45,715 nt of DNA from Deltaproteobacteria bacterium (GTDB lineage Bacteria > Desulfobacterota > DSM-4660 > Desulfatiglandales > Desulfatiglandaceae). The stretch is taken from assembly GCA_021737425.1 (NCBI GenBank), contig JAIPDZ010000004.1, forward strand, positions 1 through 45,715. The letters run 5' to 3'. The translations under genes were made by a program, and so were the position numbers. This document shows, in pieces, positions 8,539 to 17,008 of the stretch (its first letter is position 1; each line of letters starts with the position of its first letter). The notes below the pieces were generated by a model. It was not told the origin of the DNA. It saw only the letters and a program-made list of their open reading frames with translations, and ran no database searches.

Positions 8539-8584
8539 TGAAACATGCTTCGATTAACCCGTTACAATACGATGAGGAGTGCCT

Positions 8585-9766
8585 GTGAACCGGGAACAGA
8601 AACCAGAGCAAGGGGAAGTTGTCATTGAGGCGCTTCGCCCTTTTGGAACCTCTATTTTCACAGAGATGACCGTTCTGGCCAATCGCTATCACGCGGTCAA
8701 TCTCTCTCAGGGGTTCCCGGACTTTGACGGCCCGGGGGAAATTAGGGCCAAGGCCGCGGAAGCCATCCTTCGGGGCCCCAATCAGTATGTATTATCCTAC
8801 GGCGTTGCGCAATTTCGGGATGCCGTATCGCGTAAGGTCAAGCGGTTCTACCATCTTGATATAGACCCTGACCAGGAAGTAACCGTTACCTCCGGGGCCA
8901 CGGAAGGGTTATGCGCCACCCTGTTGTCCATACTGGAACCTGAAGATGAAGTGGTTCTGCTGGAGCCGGCCTATGACAGCTATCCGCCGGTGGCCGCCAT
9001 GGCCAGGGCCAAGGTGAGATATGTGTCACTGGACCCACCTGACTTCGCTCTACCGAGGGAGCGGCTGCGCCAGGCGTTCGGTCCCCGGACCCGGGCCATT
9101 GTGATCAATAACCCCCAGAACCCGTGCGGCAAAGTATTCGGACGGGAAGAACTGGAGTTCATCGCAGCCCTGTGCGCACAATACGATGCCTATGCCATTT
9201 CCGATGAAGTCTACGAGCACCTGGTGTATGATAAGCGCCATACCATGCTTCTCACCCTCCCTGAACTGAAATCGCGGGCATTTGTGGTTTCTTCCACGGC
9301 CAAGACATTCTCCATGACGGGATGGAAGGTGGGGTACGTAATTGCATCCCCGGTCCTTTCCCGGGCAGTTCGGATGAGTCATCAGTTTATTACCTTTTGC
9401 GGCCAATCGGCATTGCAGGAGGCCATGGCATTTGCCATGGACTTTCCGGATACCTACTACAGGCAATTGCTCCAGGATTATACCCGAAAACGGGACCGGC
9501 TGTCGGACGCCCTGTTTGATATGGGGTTCAAGGTTTATCCCTGTGATGGGACGTATTATCTGCTGGCGGATATCACTGGGCTGGGATTTGATGATGATGT
9601 GACCTTCTGCCGGATGCTCCCGGAAAAGGCCGGGGTTGCAGCCATTCCCTGTTCCTGTTTCTGGAAAGAACGGCGGGCGGGTCGAAATCTGGTGCGGTTT
9701 TGTTTTTGCAAAGAAGATGCCACATTGACAGAAGCCATCAAACGGCTGAGGCGGTACTTCAAATGA
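8585..9766 (+). CDS. PLP-dependent aminotransferase (class I/II, YbdL/kynurenine aminotransferase-like)
   Basis: A 393-residue fold-type I aminotransferase. Visible signatures are LSQGFPDFDGP near the N-terminus (typical of the methionine/glutamine/kynurenine aminotransferase group), NNPQNPCGKVF, ISDEVYEHLVYD, and the PLP-binding lysine in SSTAKTFSMTGWKVGY (first lysine). GTG at 8585 is preferred to GTG at 8579 because GAGGA at 8574-8578 gives normal spacing only for the former. The gene overlaps the following omega-amidase-like gene by four bases (ATGA). That pairing matches the glutamine transaminase/omega-amidase couple used in methionine salvage, in which 4-methylthio-2-oxobutyrate is transaminated and the resulting 2-oxoglutaramate is hydrolysed. 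Substrate is inferred from context. Confidence 0.88.
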   Translation: MNREQKPEQGEVVIEALRPFGTSIFTEMTVLANRYHAVNLSQGFPDFDGPGEIRAKAAEAILRGPNQYVLSYGVAQFRDAVSRKVKRFYHLDIDPDQEVTVTSGATEGLCATLLSILEPEDEVVLLEPAYDSYPPVAAMARAKVRYVSLDPPDFALPRERLRQAFGPRTRAIVINNPQNPCGKVFGREELEFIAALCAQYDAYAISDEVYEHLVYDKRHTMLLTLPELKSRAFVVSSTAKTFSMTGWKVGYVIASPVLSRAVRMSHQFITFCGQSALQEAMAFAMDFPDTYYRQLLQDYTRKRDRLSDALFDMGFKVYPCDGTYYLLADITGLGFDDDVTFCRMLPEKAGVAAIPCSCFWKERRAGRNLVRFCFCKEDATLTEAIKRLRRYFK

Positions 9767-10536
9767 GACTTGCGGCAGTACAGATGGATATTGTATGGCA
9801 TGACCGGGCTGCCAACCATGCCCATGCATGGGATCTGGCAGCAGCGGCAAAGGCATCGGATGTGGATCTGGTGGTCTTTCCCGAGATGTTCTCCACCGGC
9901 TTTTCCATGGACACCGCCGTCACTGCAGAAGCAGGGGACGGATCCACACCGACCTTGCTCAGATCCATGGCAAGAGAACTGAACATAAATGTGGTGGGCG
10001 GCTTTGCGCTCTCAGACGGTGCCCAAAGGCCCAAGAACGTGGCCCTCAGCGTGGACCGGTACGGAAAGGACCTCGCCCTGTATGCCAAAATTCATCAAAT
10101 TGCCCTTCTTCAGGAGGACGCTCATTACCAGGCAGGTGACCGGCCTCAACCGTTCGCATTGGGTTCCATGAAGGCTGCGTGTCTGGTGTGCTATGATTTG
10201 AGGTTCCCTGAATTATTTCGAACTCTGGCGGATGGGTGTGGGCTCATGGTGATCATTGCCTCCTGGCCTGCTGAGCGTCAGGCCCATTGGGATCTGCTTC
10301 TGCGGGCCCGGGCTATAGAGAACCAGTGTTTTGTTGCGGGAGTAAACCGGGTGGGGGAGGGCGGGGACCTGAGTTTTACCGGGGGATCGGCCATCATAGA
10401 CCCCACGGGTGACGTAATTGCCTCGGCCGGAGACCAAGAAACACTGCTCATCGCTGACATTGAACCCAAGAGGATTGACGCAGTGAGGTCGGCCATGCCT
10501 TTTTTGAAGGATCGAAAACCGCATTTTTTCAAGTAG
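9763..10536 (+). CDS. Carbon-nitrogen hydrolase, omega-amidase (YafV/NIT2)-like
   Basis: A 257-residue nitrilase-superfamily amidase. The Glu-Lys-Cys triad is visible: Glu in VVFPEMFSTGFSMD, Lys in YAKIHQIALL and Cys in CLVCYDLRFPELFR. The FSTGF segment is characteristic of the YafV/omega-amidase branch. The start at 9763 overlaps the stop of the aminotransferase (ATGA), so the two are translationally coupled. Omega-amidases hydrolyse 2-oxoglutaramate or 2-oxosuccinamate, products of glutamine or asparagine transamination, which pulls the otherwise reversible transaminase reaction forward. Length is normal. Confidence 0.87.
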   Translation: MRLAAVQMDIVWHDRAANHAHAWDLAAAAKASDVDLVVFPEMFSTGFSMDTAVTAEAGDGSTPTLLRSMARELNINVVGGFALSDGAQRPKNVALSVDRYGKDLALYAKIHQIALLQEDAHYQAGDRPQPFALGSMKAACLVCYDLRFPELFRTLADGCGLMVIIASWPAERQAHWDLLLRARAIENQCFVAGVNRVGEGGDLSFTGGSAIIDPTGDVIASAGDQETLLIADIEPKRIDAVRSAMPFLKDRKPHFFK

Positions 10537-10579
10537 AATAAAAAAGAGGAGCAACCCACCGATGATGCCGCCTGCGATA

Positions 10580-10598
10580 GGGGACCCATAAAGGTCCC
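10580..10598 (+). other. Hairpin downstream of the omega-amidase gene
   Basis: GGGACC (10581-10586) and GGTCCC (10593-10598) form a perfect six-base stem about 45 bases after the stop. It lacks a following T-tract, so termination is only a possibility. Confidence 0.35.
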
Positions 10599-10665
10599 AA
10601 GAAATGCATCACGTTTTATTTCTTCAGATCAATAAAGGAATGGGGTTTAATTGATATAAAAATGG

Positions 10666-10694
10666 TTGACAAAGGCTGAAGATGGCTGTATTTT
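10666..10694 (+). promoter_or_regulatory. Sigma-70 promoter for the HU gene
   Basis: TTGACA (10666-10671), a 17-base spacer and TATTTT (10689-10694) make a near-consensus sigma-70 promoter. Transcription would start near 10701, leaving a leader of about 108 bases before the HU start at 10809. Confidence 0.7.
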
Positions 10695-10808
10695 CTAAGT
10701 TTTAGAAGATACGGCGGTTTTGTCCGATTGTTTACAGGCCCTTTCTGAGCCGAGGCGTTGCTCAGATGGAGAATGATAACATCTTTAGGTTTAGGAAAGG
10801 AGAGACGT

Positions 10809-11186
10809 ATGGCAGCCAAAAACAGTTCTGAAAAGGGGTCCGCCAAGAAACCGGCCAAAAGAAAAGTATCGGCGGTTCAAAAACCGATGACCAAATCAAC
10901 AATGGTGAACGAAATCGCTGAAAACACCGGTTTAACGAAAAAAGAAGTATCAGCCGTATTTGACGAATTGAGCGCCCTCATAGAACGCCATATCAAAAAA
11001 AGAAGTGCGGGGCAGTTTACACTGCCCGGGCTTTTAAAAATCGAAGTGAAACGAAAGGCTGCAACCAAGGCTCGAAAAGGCGTTAATCCATTCACCGGGG
11101 AAGAGATTACCATAAAGGCAAAACCCGCCCGAAGGGTGGTAAAGATTCGACCGTTGAAACGGTTGAAGGAGATGTTGGGCTCATAA
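10809..11186 (+). CDS. HU-family DNA-binding protein with basic N-terminal extension
   Basis: A 125-residue nucleoid-associated protein. Residues from about 28 onward match HU/IHF: MVNEIAENTGLTKKEV, the FTLPGLLKIEVK strand, and the DNA-arm region KGVNPFTGEEITIKAKPAR, which contains the intercalating proline. HU is normally near 90 residues; here about 27 residues precede the fold and are rich in Lys, Ala and Ser (GSAKKPAKRK), resembling histone H1-type tails. The start at 10809 has an AGGAAAGGAGA ribosome-binding site upstream. Its own promoter and a strong terminator make it monocistronic. HU bends and compacts DNA; the tail would add non-specific DNA or RNA binding. Confidence 0.92.
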   Translation: MAAKNSSEKGSAKKPAKRKVSAVQKPMTKSTMVNEIAENTGLTKKEVSAVFDELSALIERHIKKRSAGQFTLPGLLKIEVKRKAATKARKGVNPFTGEEITIKAKPARRVVKIRPLKRLKEMLGS

Positions 11187-11268
11187 AGGGTTGGACAGAA
11201 CCGTGTAAGGCGTTCGTTTTTTGAGCCCGTTTTCCTTCCTTCCTGCCGAGCTTTTTTGGCCATGATCA

Positions 11269-11310
11269 GGACCTGCAAATGAAATGGCGGTTTGCAGGTC
11301 CTTTCTTTTT
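11269..11310 (+). terminator. Rho-independent terminator of the HU gene
   Basis: GGACCTGCAAA (11269-11279) pairs perfectly with TTTGCAGGTCC (11291-11301) and is followed by TTTCTTTTT. This is an 11-base stem with an 11-base loop and a T-tract, the clearest intrinsic terminator in the window. Confidence 0.88.
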
Positions 11311-11471
11311 CTACGTCCGTCTATTTGACTCCGGCGCCGGAGGAAAGGGACTATGCCTCTGAACCGCTCCCAATTCCATTGCGGCGGGCCAAATGACCTG
11401 ACACTATAGCTTGGATATCCTCACTGCATTAGGGCTTGCCAGGGGCCTTGGCTTCTGATACTAAAGCCACC

Positions 11472-12281
11472 ATGACCAATTTGGAAACGATTGCTTTAGG
11501 CATTGTACAGGGGCTGACCGAATTTCTCCCTGTGAGCAGTTCCGGTCATCTCGTTATTTTCGAGCATTTTCTCGGGTTCAGGGAGCCCGAGCTGCTGCTG
11601 GATGCCTCTTTGCACTTGGGCACGCTGATAGCGGTGTGTGCCTTTTTTCGTGACGATCTCAAAAGAATACTCCAGGAGATCGGATCACTGGTAAACTCCG
11701 GGCAGTATCGTTCCTTTCAAGACAGCCCTCACGCCTTTCTTGCCTTGATGGTGATCGTGGGATCGGTCCCCACTGCGCTGATGGGAATAATGTTCAAGGA
11801 TTTCTTCGAAGGGCTTTTCGGATCCGTGACCCTGTCAGGGGTTATGCTCCTGGTTACCGGAGGTATCGCGGGACTGACCCGGTTGATTCCCCGATCCCAT
11901 GAAACACTGGAGCGTGTAACCCCTATCATGGCGTTGGCGGTGGGTACGGCCCAGGGGCTGGCCATCATGCCGGGCATTTCGCGCTCCGGTACAACGATTG
12001 TATGCGCCCTGCTGCTGGGGTTGAACCGGGATATGGCAGGCCGATTCTCTTTTATTCTGTCTATCCCGGCTATCATAGGGGCGGTCATCCTCCAGTTCAA
12101 TGCTGAGGCCTTGGGCAGGGTGGGGATTATCCCCTTGGGCCTGGGGCTGGTTTCCTCGGCGCTGGTGGGACTTCTGGCCCTGCGGATTTTGATGGGTATG
12201 GTCAGGCGGGGTCATTTCTATTATTTTGCACCGTACTGCTGGGCCCTGGGTCTGACGGTCATCCTGCTTTCCAGAGGCTGA
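11472..12281 (+). CDS. uppP: Undecaprenyl-diphosphatase
   Basis: A 269-residue integral membrane enzyme of the BacA/UppP family that dephosphorylates undecaprenyl diphosphate to undecaprenyl phosphate, the lipid carrier for peptidoglycan and LPS O-units. Both family motifs are present: GLTEFLPVSSSGHL near residue 15 (catalytic Glu and Ser/His) and PGISRSGTTI near residue 165. About eight hydrophobic segments follow. ATG 11472 fits the family N-terminus; a TTG at 11436 in frame is less likely. The gene is followed 21 bases later by a DUF368 gene whose relatives translocate undecaprenyl phosphate, so the two probably act consecutively on one lipid. Confidence 0.94.
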   Translation: MTNLETIALGIVQGLTEFLPVSSSGHLVIFEHFLGFREPELLLDASLHLGTLIAVCAFFRDDLKRILQEIGSLVNSGQYRSFQDSPHAFLALMVIVGSVPTALMGIMFKDFFEGLFGSVTLSGVMLLVTGGIAGLTRLIPRSHETLERVTPIMALAVGTAQGLAIMPGISRSGTTIVCALLLGLNRDMAGRFSFILSIPAIIGAVILQFNAEALGRVGIIPLGLGLVSSALVGLLALRILMGMVRRGHFYYFAPYCWALGLTVILLSRG

Positions 12282-12302
12282 GATCTCTTTTTGCGAAGAA
12301 AT

Positions 12303-13235
12303 ATGGAAAAACAAAACCGGCCGCTTACGCACTATGTGGGGTTGACCGCCAAGGGCTTCTGCATGGGGGCTTCAGATGTGGTGCCTGGGGTCTCCGGTGG
12401 CACCATGGCGTTCATCTTGGGCATTTTCGAAGATTTGATAGCGGCCATACGCTCCTTTGACCTTAAAAGCCTAAGGCTCCTTTCTGCCTTGAAGTTCAGG
12501 GAATTTTTGAGCGCGGTTTCCTGGGAATTTCTGCTGTCCGTGGGAGTGGGTATTCTCCTGGCCGTTTTTACCCTTGCCCAAGGGCTTGCGTGGCTTCTGG
12601 AGAACAAGCCGGTGTTTATCTGGTCCTTTTTTATGGGATTGATCTTGGCCTCTGTACTCACGGTAAGCAGAAGGGTTGCGCACTGGAGACCCGGTACATG
12701 GCTCTCGTTTTTCATGGGATTGGCAGGAATCTATTTTCTGGTGGGTCTGGTTCCTGGCAAAACGCCCAATGATTCCTGGTTTTTGTTCCTTTCAGGCGCA
12801 ACCGCCATCTGTGCCATGATTCTCCCGGGAATATCCGGGTCCTTTATTTTGGTCTTGATGGGCAAGTATCAGTATATCCTGGAGGCCGTAAACCACAGGG
12901 ATTTTGAAGTCCTTCTCATTGTAGGGGCCGGCGCCGTGATCGGCATCATTGTATTTTCACGACTGCTGGGCTGGATCCTCAACAGATACCACGATCTCAT
13001 CGTGGCGTTCCTCATCGGTCTTATGTTGGGGTCTTTGCGCAAGGTCTGGCCTTGGAAGGAACCCCTTGAAAGCGTTGCCGATGCCCATGGAAATATGGTC
13101 CCGCTGGTGCAAGCCAATACCCTCCCTCCCTGTTTGAATCAGGAGGCGGCCGTTGCCATACTCCTGATGGCGGTGGGATTCGGGGTGGTGGTCGTACTGG
13201 ATTGGATGGCAGGGAAGACAGCCCGCGAGGGGTAA
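12303..13235 (+). CDS. popT: DUF368 membrane protein, probable undecaprenyl phosphate translocase
   Basis: A 310-residue polytopic membrane protein of the DUF368 family. It shows the two related glycine/proline motifs of the family, one in each half: GASDVVPGVSGGTMAFILG near residue 22 and MILPGISGSFILVLMGKY near residue 172, consistent with an internally duplicated transporter fold. DUF368 proteins (PopT) have been reported to return undecaprenyl phosphate across the membrane for reuse. The direct 3' neighbourhood to uppP supports that role here. ATG 12303 is preferred; an in-frame TTG at 12291 would add four residues. The stop lies six bases from the convergent lptD stop. Confidence 0.85.
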   Translation: MEKQNRPLTHYVGLTAKGFCMGASDVVPGVSGGTMAFILGIFEDLIAAIRSFDLKSLRLLSALKFREFLSAVSWEFLLSVGVGILLAVFTLAQGLAWLLENKPVFIWSFFMGLILASVLTVSRRVAHWRPGTWLSFFMGLAGIYFLVGLVPGKTPNDSWFLFLSGATAICAMILPGISGSFILVLMGKYQYILEAVNHRDFEVLLIVGAGAVIGIIVFSRLLGWILNRYHDLIVAFLIGLMLGSLRKVWPWKEPLESVADAHGNMVPLVQANTLPPCLNQEAAVAILLMAVGFGVVVVLDWMAGKTAREG

Positions 13236-13241
13236 ATCCTG

Positions 13242-15632
13242 CTACCATTCCCCGGTATCTCCCAGGCCCACGAGCCTCAACACCACGATCACATTGGTTT
13301 CGTTGTACTCCTTTTCAGCCCCCAATTTGATCCCCCAGCACTGGCTTTGGTATCCGACCCACCCGGCGGTCAGAATATTGTGGTCCTTGTCAAGATCCCT
13401 ATGAAAAGCGCCGCCTATGGACAGGCCGTGAACCAGGTTCACATCGGCCTTGAGATTCACATTGGTTTGCCCGCCCTCATCCGCTGCATAATACTGATAA
13501 TTGACCTCATATCTGTCTTTTCTGCCGCCGTTCCGTTGGACGGTAAGCTCGCCTGAAAGAGTGGTCCGGGAAAGCTGATGGTCATAGTGATCCCAGGCCG
13601 TACTCGCCCGCAAATCGAGAGCAGGAAAAGGGGTTACGGTCAACTGGGCAGCCAGGGGGGTGAAGGGTCTTTTTTCTTCTCCCGGCCTTATGCTGCGGCG
13701 GTTCTCATCAATGTCATAGCCCTGGATCAGTTTAAAGGTGGACCACTGGCGATAGTCGACCTTTCCCTCCCTGTCTTCGAGCCGGGCATCCAGAAAATTC
13801 TCCAGTGCCAGAGAAATACGATTCCTGGAAAGATCTTCTTCCCGGCCCTGATCCATGAAATCGAACCAGGGGCTTCCATAGTCATCATAGTCGATGGGAT
13901 TAAACCAGGGGTCTTCCTGTTGATCGGTGCGATAGCCCCTGTAGGTGTAATAGAGGGCCGGGGAAACCTTATGCCGCACCCTTTTGACTCGCGACCCGTC
14001 TACGACGTACACCTTTTCCGCATTGGTGGCCAGCCTGGCCCGGGCCTCGTAGGCCGACTGATAGTAATTCTCTTTGGTTCCATCAAGGCCATCTACCCTG
14101 AGGGCGTCATAAGTATACCGAAAAGCCGGCTCAAACTCCACATAAGGTCCCAGCCAGAAGGGGAAGGTGACCTCCGGTGAGATGGAAAGACTGTGCCCCT
14201 TTGTTTCCTGCTCACTCCAAATATAATCGTAGTTTGACTTTACATTGAAGAAAACAGGGAGTTGTCTGATCTGCTCTTGCATAAATGTGAAATCGAGTCC
14301 TCCCAGGGGTTGATGGATTTGATCTTTATCGGCAGGATCTTCCAGGTATTGATAATAACTGGTCATGCCCTGAAGGCTGTATGCATCTGTATCCCGGCTG
14401 AACCTGAGGGCCGATCGCCGGGTGGGAGAACGCTGCTCCTCAAACGGCCGGTGGAACTCATCGGCCAGGTCCGTCCGGGTGGTAAACCCGAAAAGAGAAT
14501 CTTCAAATTCCCTCAGGTAATCCTGATCGCTCACATAATCGGCATCCAACCGGGCTTCCATCCCGAGGGGGAGATCCTGATCCACCATGCTTCTGAGCCA
14601 GTAGCGTGTCCGGTTGGTGCGTTCATAGGGACTGATATCCAGGGCGTCTGCGTCCGACATGCTCTTTTGTTTTTCAAGATCGGAAAGGATATCAAACTTT
14701 ACCACCCCTTTGGAGGCTTCATCTGCAAGGTAACGGAATTCCACCCCCTGCATATACCCCCGCTGGCTCATGTAGCGCTGGTAAAAGGTGGCATCAACCT
14801 GATCGGAAACGGCCCAGAAAAATGGAACCTCTACCTCCCCGCCGTTCAAAGTGGAGTAACCGATTCTGGGAGGCAGAAGACCGGTTTGGCGCCGGGTTTT
14901 GGCGGGAAAAATCATATAGGGAACATAGATGATGGGGAGGCCCCGAACGCGAAATGCCGCATGCCTGACTGTGCCGTATCCCTCTATGGTGACCCGGACC
15001 TTTGAGCCTGTGATACGCCAGTCCGGATTGGTCCCGTCACACGTGGTTACGCTGCAATCCTCGATCACATAGGTATCCGCGCCCACCTTTTCCAGAAGCT
15101 GGCCATTGATATAATAATGGTTGCGCTCCAGAAACAGAGCCCCCTCCACGATCTTCCCGGTCCGGGTATTGAGATTGAAAGACCCCTCCTTTCCTGTAAC
15201 CGTATCCCCGTCTGTTTCCAGCCGCAGTCCCCCTGAGAGGGTAACCGTGCCTGTACGGATATCATAGGTGGCGTACTGGGTGTACAGTGATTGATCTGCC
15301 TTGGAGATGATGACGTTCCCTTCTGCCACATAAGTTCTTTCCGCCGCCATGTAGGTGAGGCGATCCGCGGAAATCTTCCAAGGGGACTCCCTATCTCCCG
15401 CCATATCCAAGCCGGAAGCAAACCCGGCTGCCGAGGCCATGTGAGGAGAAATCAGGCTCCAGAAAAGAACTGCGCCCGCAATAAGAACAAAGGAAATCCG
15501 GTTTGGAGGATGGATGGGCTTACCTCGTCTAATAGCGGGATTCAGAAATAAGCAGATGTTCAACATATCCGTACGAAAATATCTTATATGGGTTCGGTTA
15601 TCGGCGTATCTGCCATCTTGGCCGTTTTTCAC
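13242..15632 (-). CDS. lptD: LPS-assembly protein LptD
   Basis: A 796-residue outer-membrane beta-barrel that inserts LPS into the outer leaflet, in complex with LptE. A hydrophobic signal segment (about residues 47-70, ending near MASAAG) is followed by the OstA/LptA-like jellyroll (SADRLTYMAAERTYVAEGNV onwards) and then the large LptD C-terminal barrel rich in alternating aromatic strands. Cysteines that may form the functional disulfides are seen at EDCSVTTCDG in the N-terminal half and at SQCWGIKLG near the C-terminus. GTG 15632 overlaps the folC stop by four bases; an ATG at 15566 is an alternative start still ahead of the signal segment. It ends the leftward unit kinase-EMO-folC-lptD. 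Confidence 0.9.
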   Translation of the reverse strand: MKNGQDGRYADNRTHIRYFRTDMLNICLFLNPAIRRGKPIHPPNRISFVLIAGAVLFWSLISPHMASAAGFASGLDMAGDRESPWKISADRLTYMAAERTYVAEGNVIISKADQSLYTQYATYDIRTGTVTLSGGLRLETDGDTVTGKEGSFNLNTRTGKIVEGALFLERNHYYINGQLLEKVGADTYVIEDCSVTTCDGTNPDWRITGSKVRVTIEGYGTVRHAAFRVRGLPIIYVPYMIFPAKTRRQTGLLPPRIGYSTLNGGEVEVPFFWAVSDQVDATFYQRYMSQRGYMQGVEFRYLADEASKGVVKFDILSDLEKQKSMSDADALDISPYERTNRTRYWLRSMVDQDLPLGMEARLDADYVSDQDYLREFEDSLFGFTTRTDLADEFHRPFEEQRSPTRRSALRFSRDTDAYSLQGMTSYYQYLEDPADKDQIHQPLGGLDFTFMQEQIRQLPVFFNVKSNYDYIWSEQETKGHSLSISPEVTFPFWLGPYVEFEPAFRYTYDALRVDGLDGTKENYYQSAYEARARLATNAEKVYVVDGSRVKRVRHKVSPALYYTYRGYRTDQQEDPWFNPIDYDDYGSPWFDFMDQGREEDLSRNRISLALENFLDARLEDREGKVDYRQWSTFKLIQGYDIDENRRSIRPGEEKRPFTPLAAQLTVTPFPALDLRASTAWDHYDHQLSRTTLSGELTVQRNGGRKDRYEVNYQYYAADEGGQTNVNLKADVNLVHGLSIGGAFHRDLDKDHNILTAGWVGYQSQCWGIKLGAEKEYNETNVIVVLRLVGLGDTGEW

Positions 15633-16933
15633 TCATCTGGTTTAAATGTCACCGGATCAAAATAGGTCAAGGCCTCGCCCACGGTGAACAGAGAGCCGCA
15701 CACCAGGATCATATCACGGGGATCGGCCATTTTCCTGGCACGGTCCAGGGCCTGTGGCAGGGTGGCGGCGATTTCTCCAGGTTTTCCAAGCGGGGCGGCC
15801 GTGGCCATGAGGCGTTCAGGCGGGGCAGCCCTTGCGTAAACCGGGCGGCTATAGATGGTGTAATCCGCCAATGGTACGATGCCCTTAAGCACGGGATAAA
15901 GGTCTTTGTCCGCCATGACGCCGATCACTAAAATCAAGCGCTCATAAGTAAACCCCTTGCGTACCGAAGCGGCCAAGGTTCGGATGGCGGGAGGATTGTG
16001 TGCGCCATCCACAATGATAAGCGGGGCATGGCTCACCACCTGCATCCTCCCGGGCCAGCGGGTATGGGCCAGGCCGTCTCTGATATCTCCGGCAGAGATG
16101 GCATACCCCTTTTGGATAAGCCGCTCCACAATACCCAGGGCAAGGGCGGCGTTTCTGCTCTGAAAAGCCCCTTTCAGCCCCAGGGAAAGCCCTTCCAATC
16201 GAAGATGCGGACCGGTGTAATGAAATCCTTTCCGGGTGGTGCGGTATCTGATCTCATTTCCCACCCGCCATAACGGCGCTTTTTTTTGCAGGGCAATGGC
16301 CTTGACAATATCAATCACGGCAGGCTGTGAGACAGAGGTGATAACATCGACGCCCGGTTTGATGATACCGGCCTTTTCCCTGGCGATGTCTGTGAGACGG
16401 TTTCCCAGGAATCCCCGGTGTTCCATCCCGATGCTGGCAATGCCGCAAACCACGGGAGTAATCACGTTGGTGGCATCCAACCGACCGCCCATGCCCACTT
16501 CCAAAATGGATAGGTCTGTCTTCTCCCGTGCAAAATAGATCAGGGCCATGGCGGTGGTGACCTCAAAAAAGGTGGGTGGTTCTTCTTGCACAAATGCCTC
16601 ATGGAGTGCTTCCATGAGATCCACGGCCGTGTCCTGATCCATTTCCCGGTTATTGATTTGAAAACGCTCTGTAAACCGCACCAGGTGGGGGGATGAATAG
16701 AGACCCACTTTGAGCCCTGCCTGCTGCAAAACAGCTGCGATAAAGGCGGCCGCCGATCCTTTGCCGTTGGTGCCGGCGATGTGGATATACCGCTGACCGA
16801 CTTGCGGGTTCCCAAATTTTGTCAGCAGGTTCGTGGTTTTGGAAAGACCAAATTTAATTCCGTACTTCTGAAGCCCATACAGACGGTTGATGGCCTCTTG
16901 GTATCTAATTGTTGGGGTGATTACCGCATCCAT
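15629..16933 (-). CDS. folC: Folylpolyglutamate synthase / dihydrofolate synthase
   Basis: A 434-residue Mur-ligase-type enzyme that adds glutamate to dihydropteroate and to reduced folates. The ATP-binding loop HIAGTNGKGSAAAF is near residue 50, followed by SSPHLVRFTERFQIN, EVGMGGRLDATNV and the C-terminal VDGAHNPPAIR motif. ATG 16933 is preferred (GAGAAAACG lies just upstream) over GTG 16957. The gene is 75 bases downstream of the EMO-like gene and overlaps lptD by four bases, so it belongs to the same transcript without an obvious functional link. Confidence 0.93.
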   Translation of the reverse strand: MDAVITPTIRYQEAINRLYGLQKYGIKFGLSKTTNLLTKFGNPQVGQRYIHIAGTNGKGSAAAFIAAVLQQAGLKVGLYSSPHLVRFTERFQINNREMDQDTAVDLMEALHEAFVQEEPPTFFEVTTAMALIYFAREKTDLSILEVGMGGRLDATNVITPVVCGIASIGMEHRGFLGNRLTDIAREKAGIIKPGVDVITSVSQPAVIDIVKAIALQKKAPLWRVGNEIRYRTTRKGFHYTGPHLRLEGLSLGLKGAFQSRNAALALGIVERLIQKGYAISAGDIRDGLAHTRWPGRMQVVSHAPLIIVDGAHNPPAIRTLAASVRKGFTYERLILVIGVMADKDLYPVLKGIVPLADYTIYSRPVYARAAPPERLMATAAPLGKPGEIAATLPQALDRARKMADPRDMILVCGSLFTVGEALTYFDPVTFKPDE

Positions 16934-17008
16934 AATCGTTTTCTCAGGTACATCCACATCCCATGCCTGGAAATACCAAATGGGTTGTCTTCGGGCGCCA
17001 CGGGGAAA

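Noticed and set aside
9050-9856. 268-codon open frame opposite the aminotransferase
   Set aside because: It lies antisense to conserved PLP-enzyme motifs and shows no recognisable family feature.
13578-15005. Long plus-strand frames across lptD
   Set aside because: They are shadows of the LptD barrel region and contain no coherent domain.
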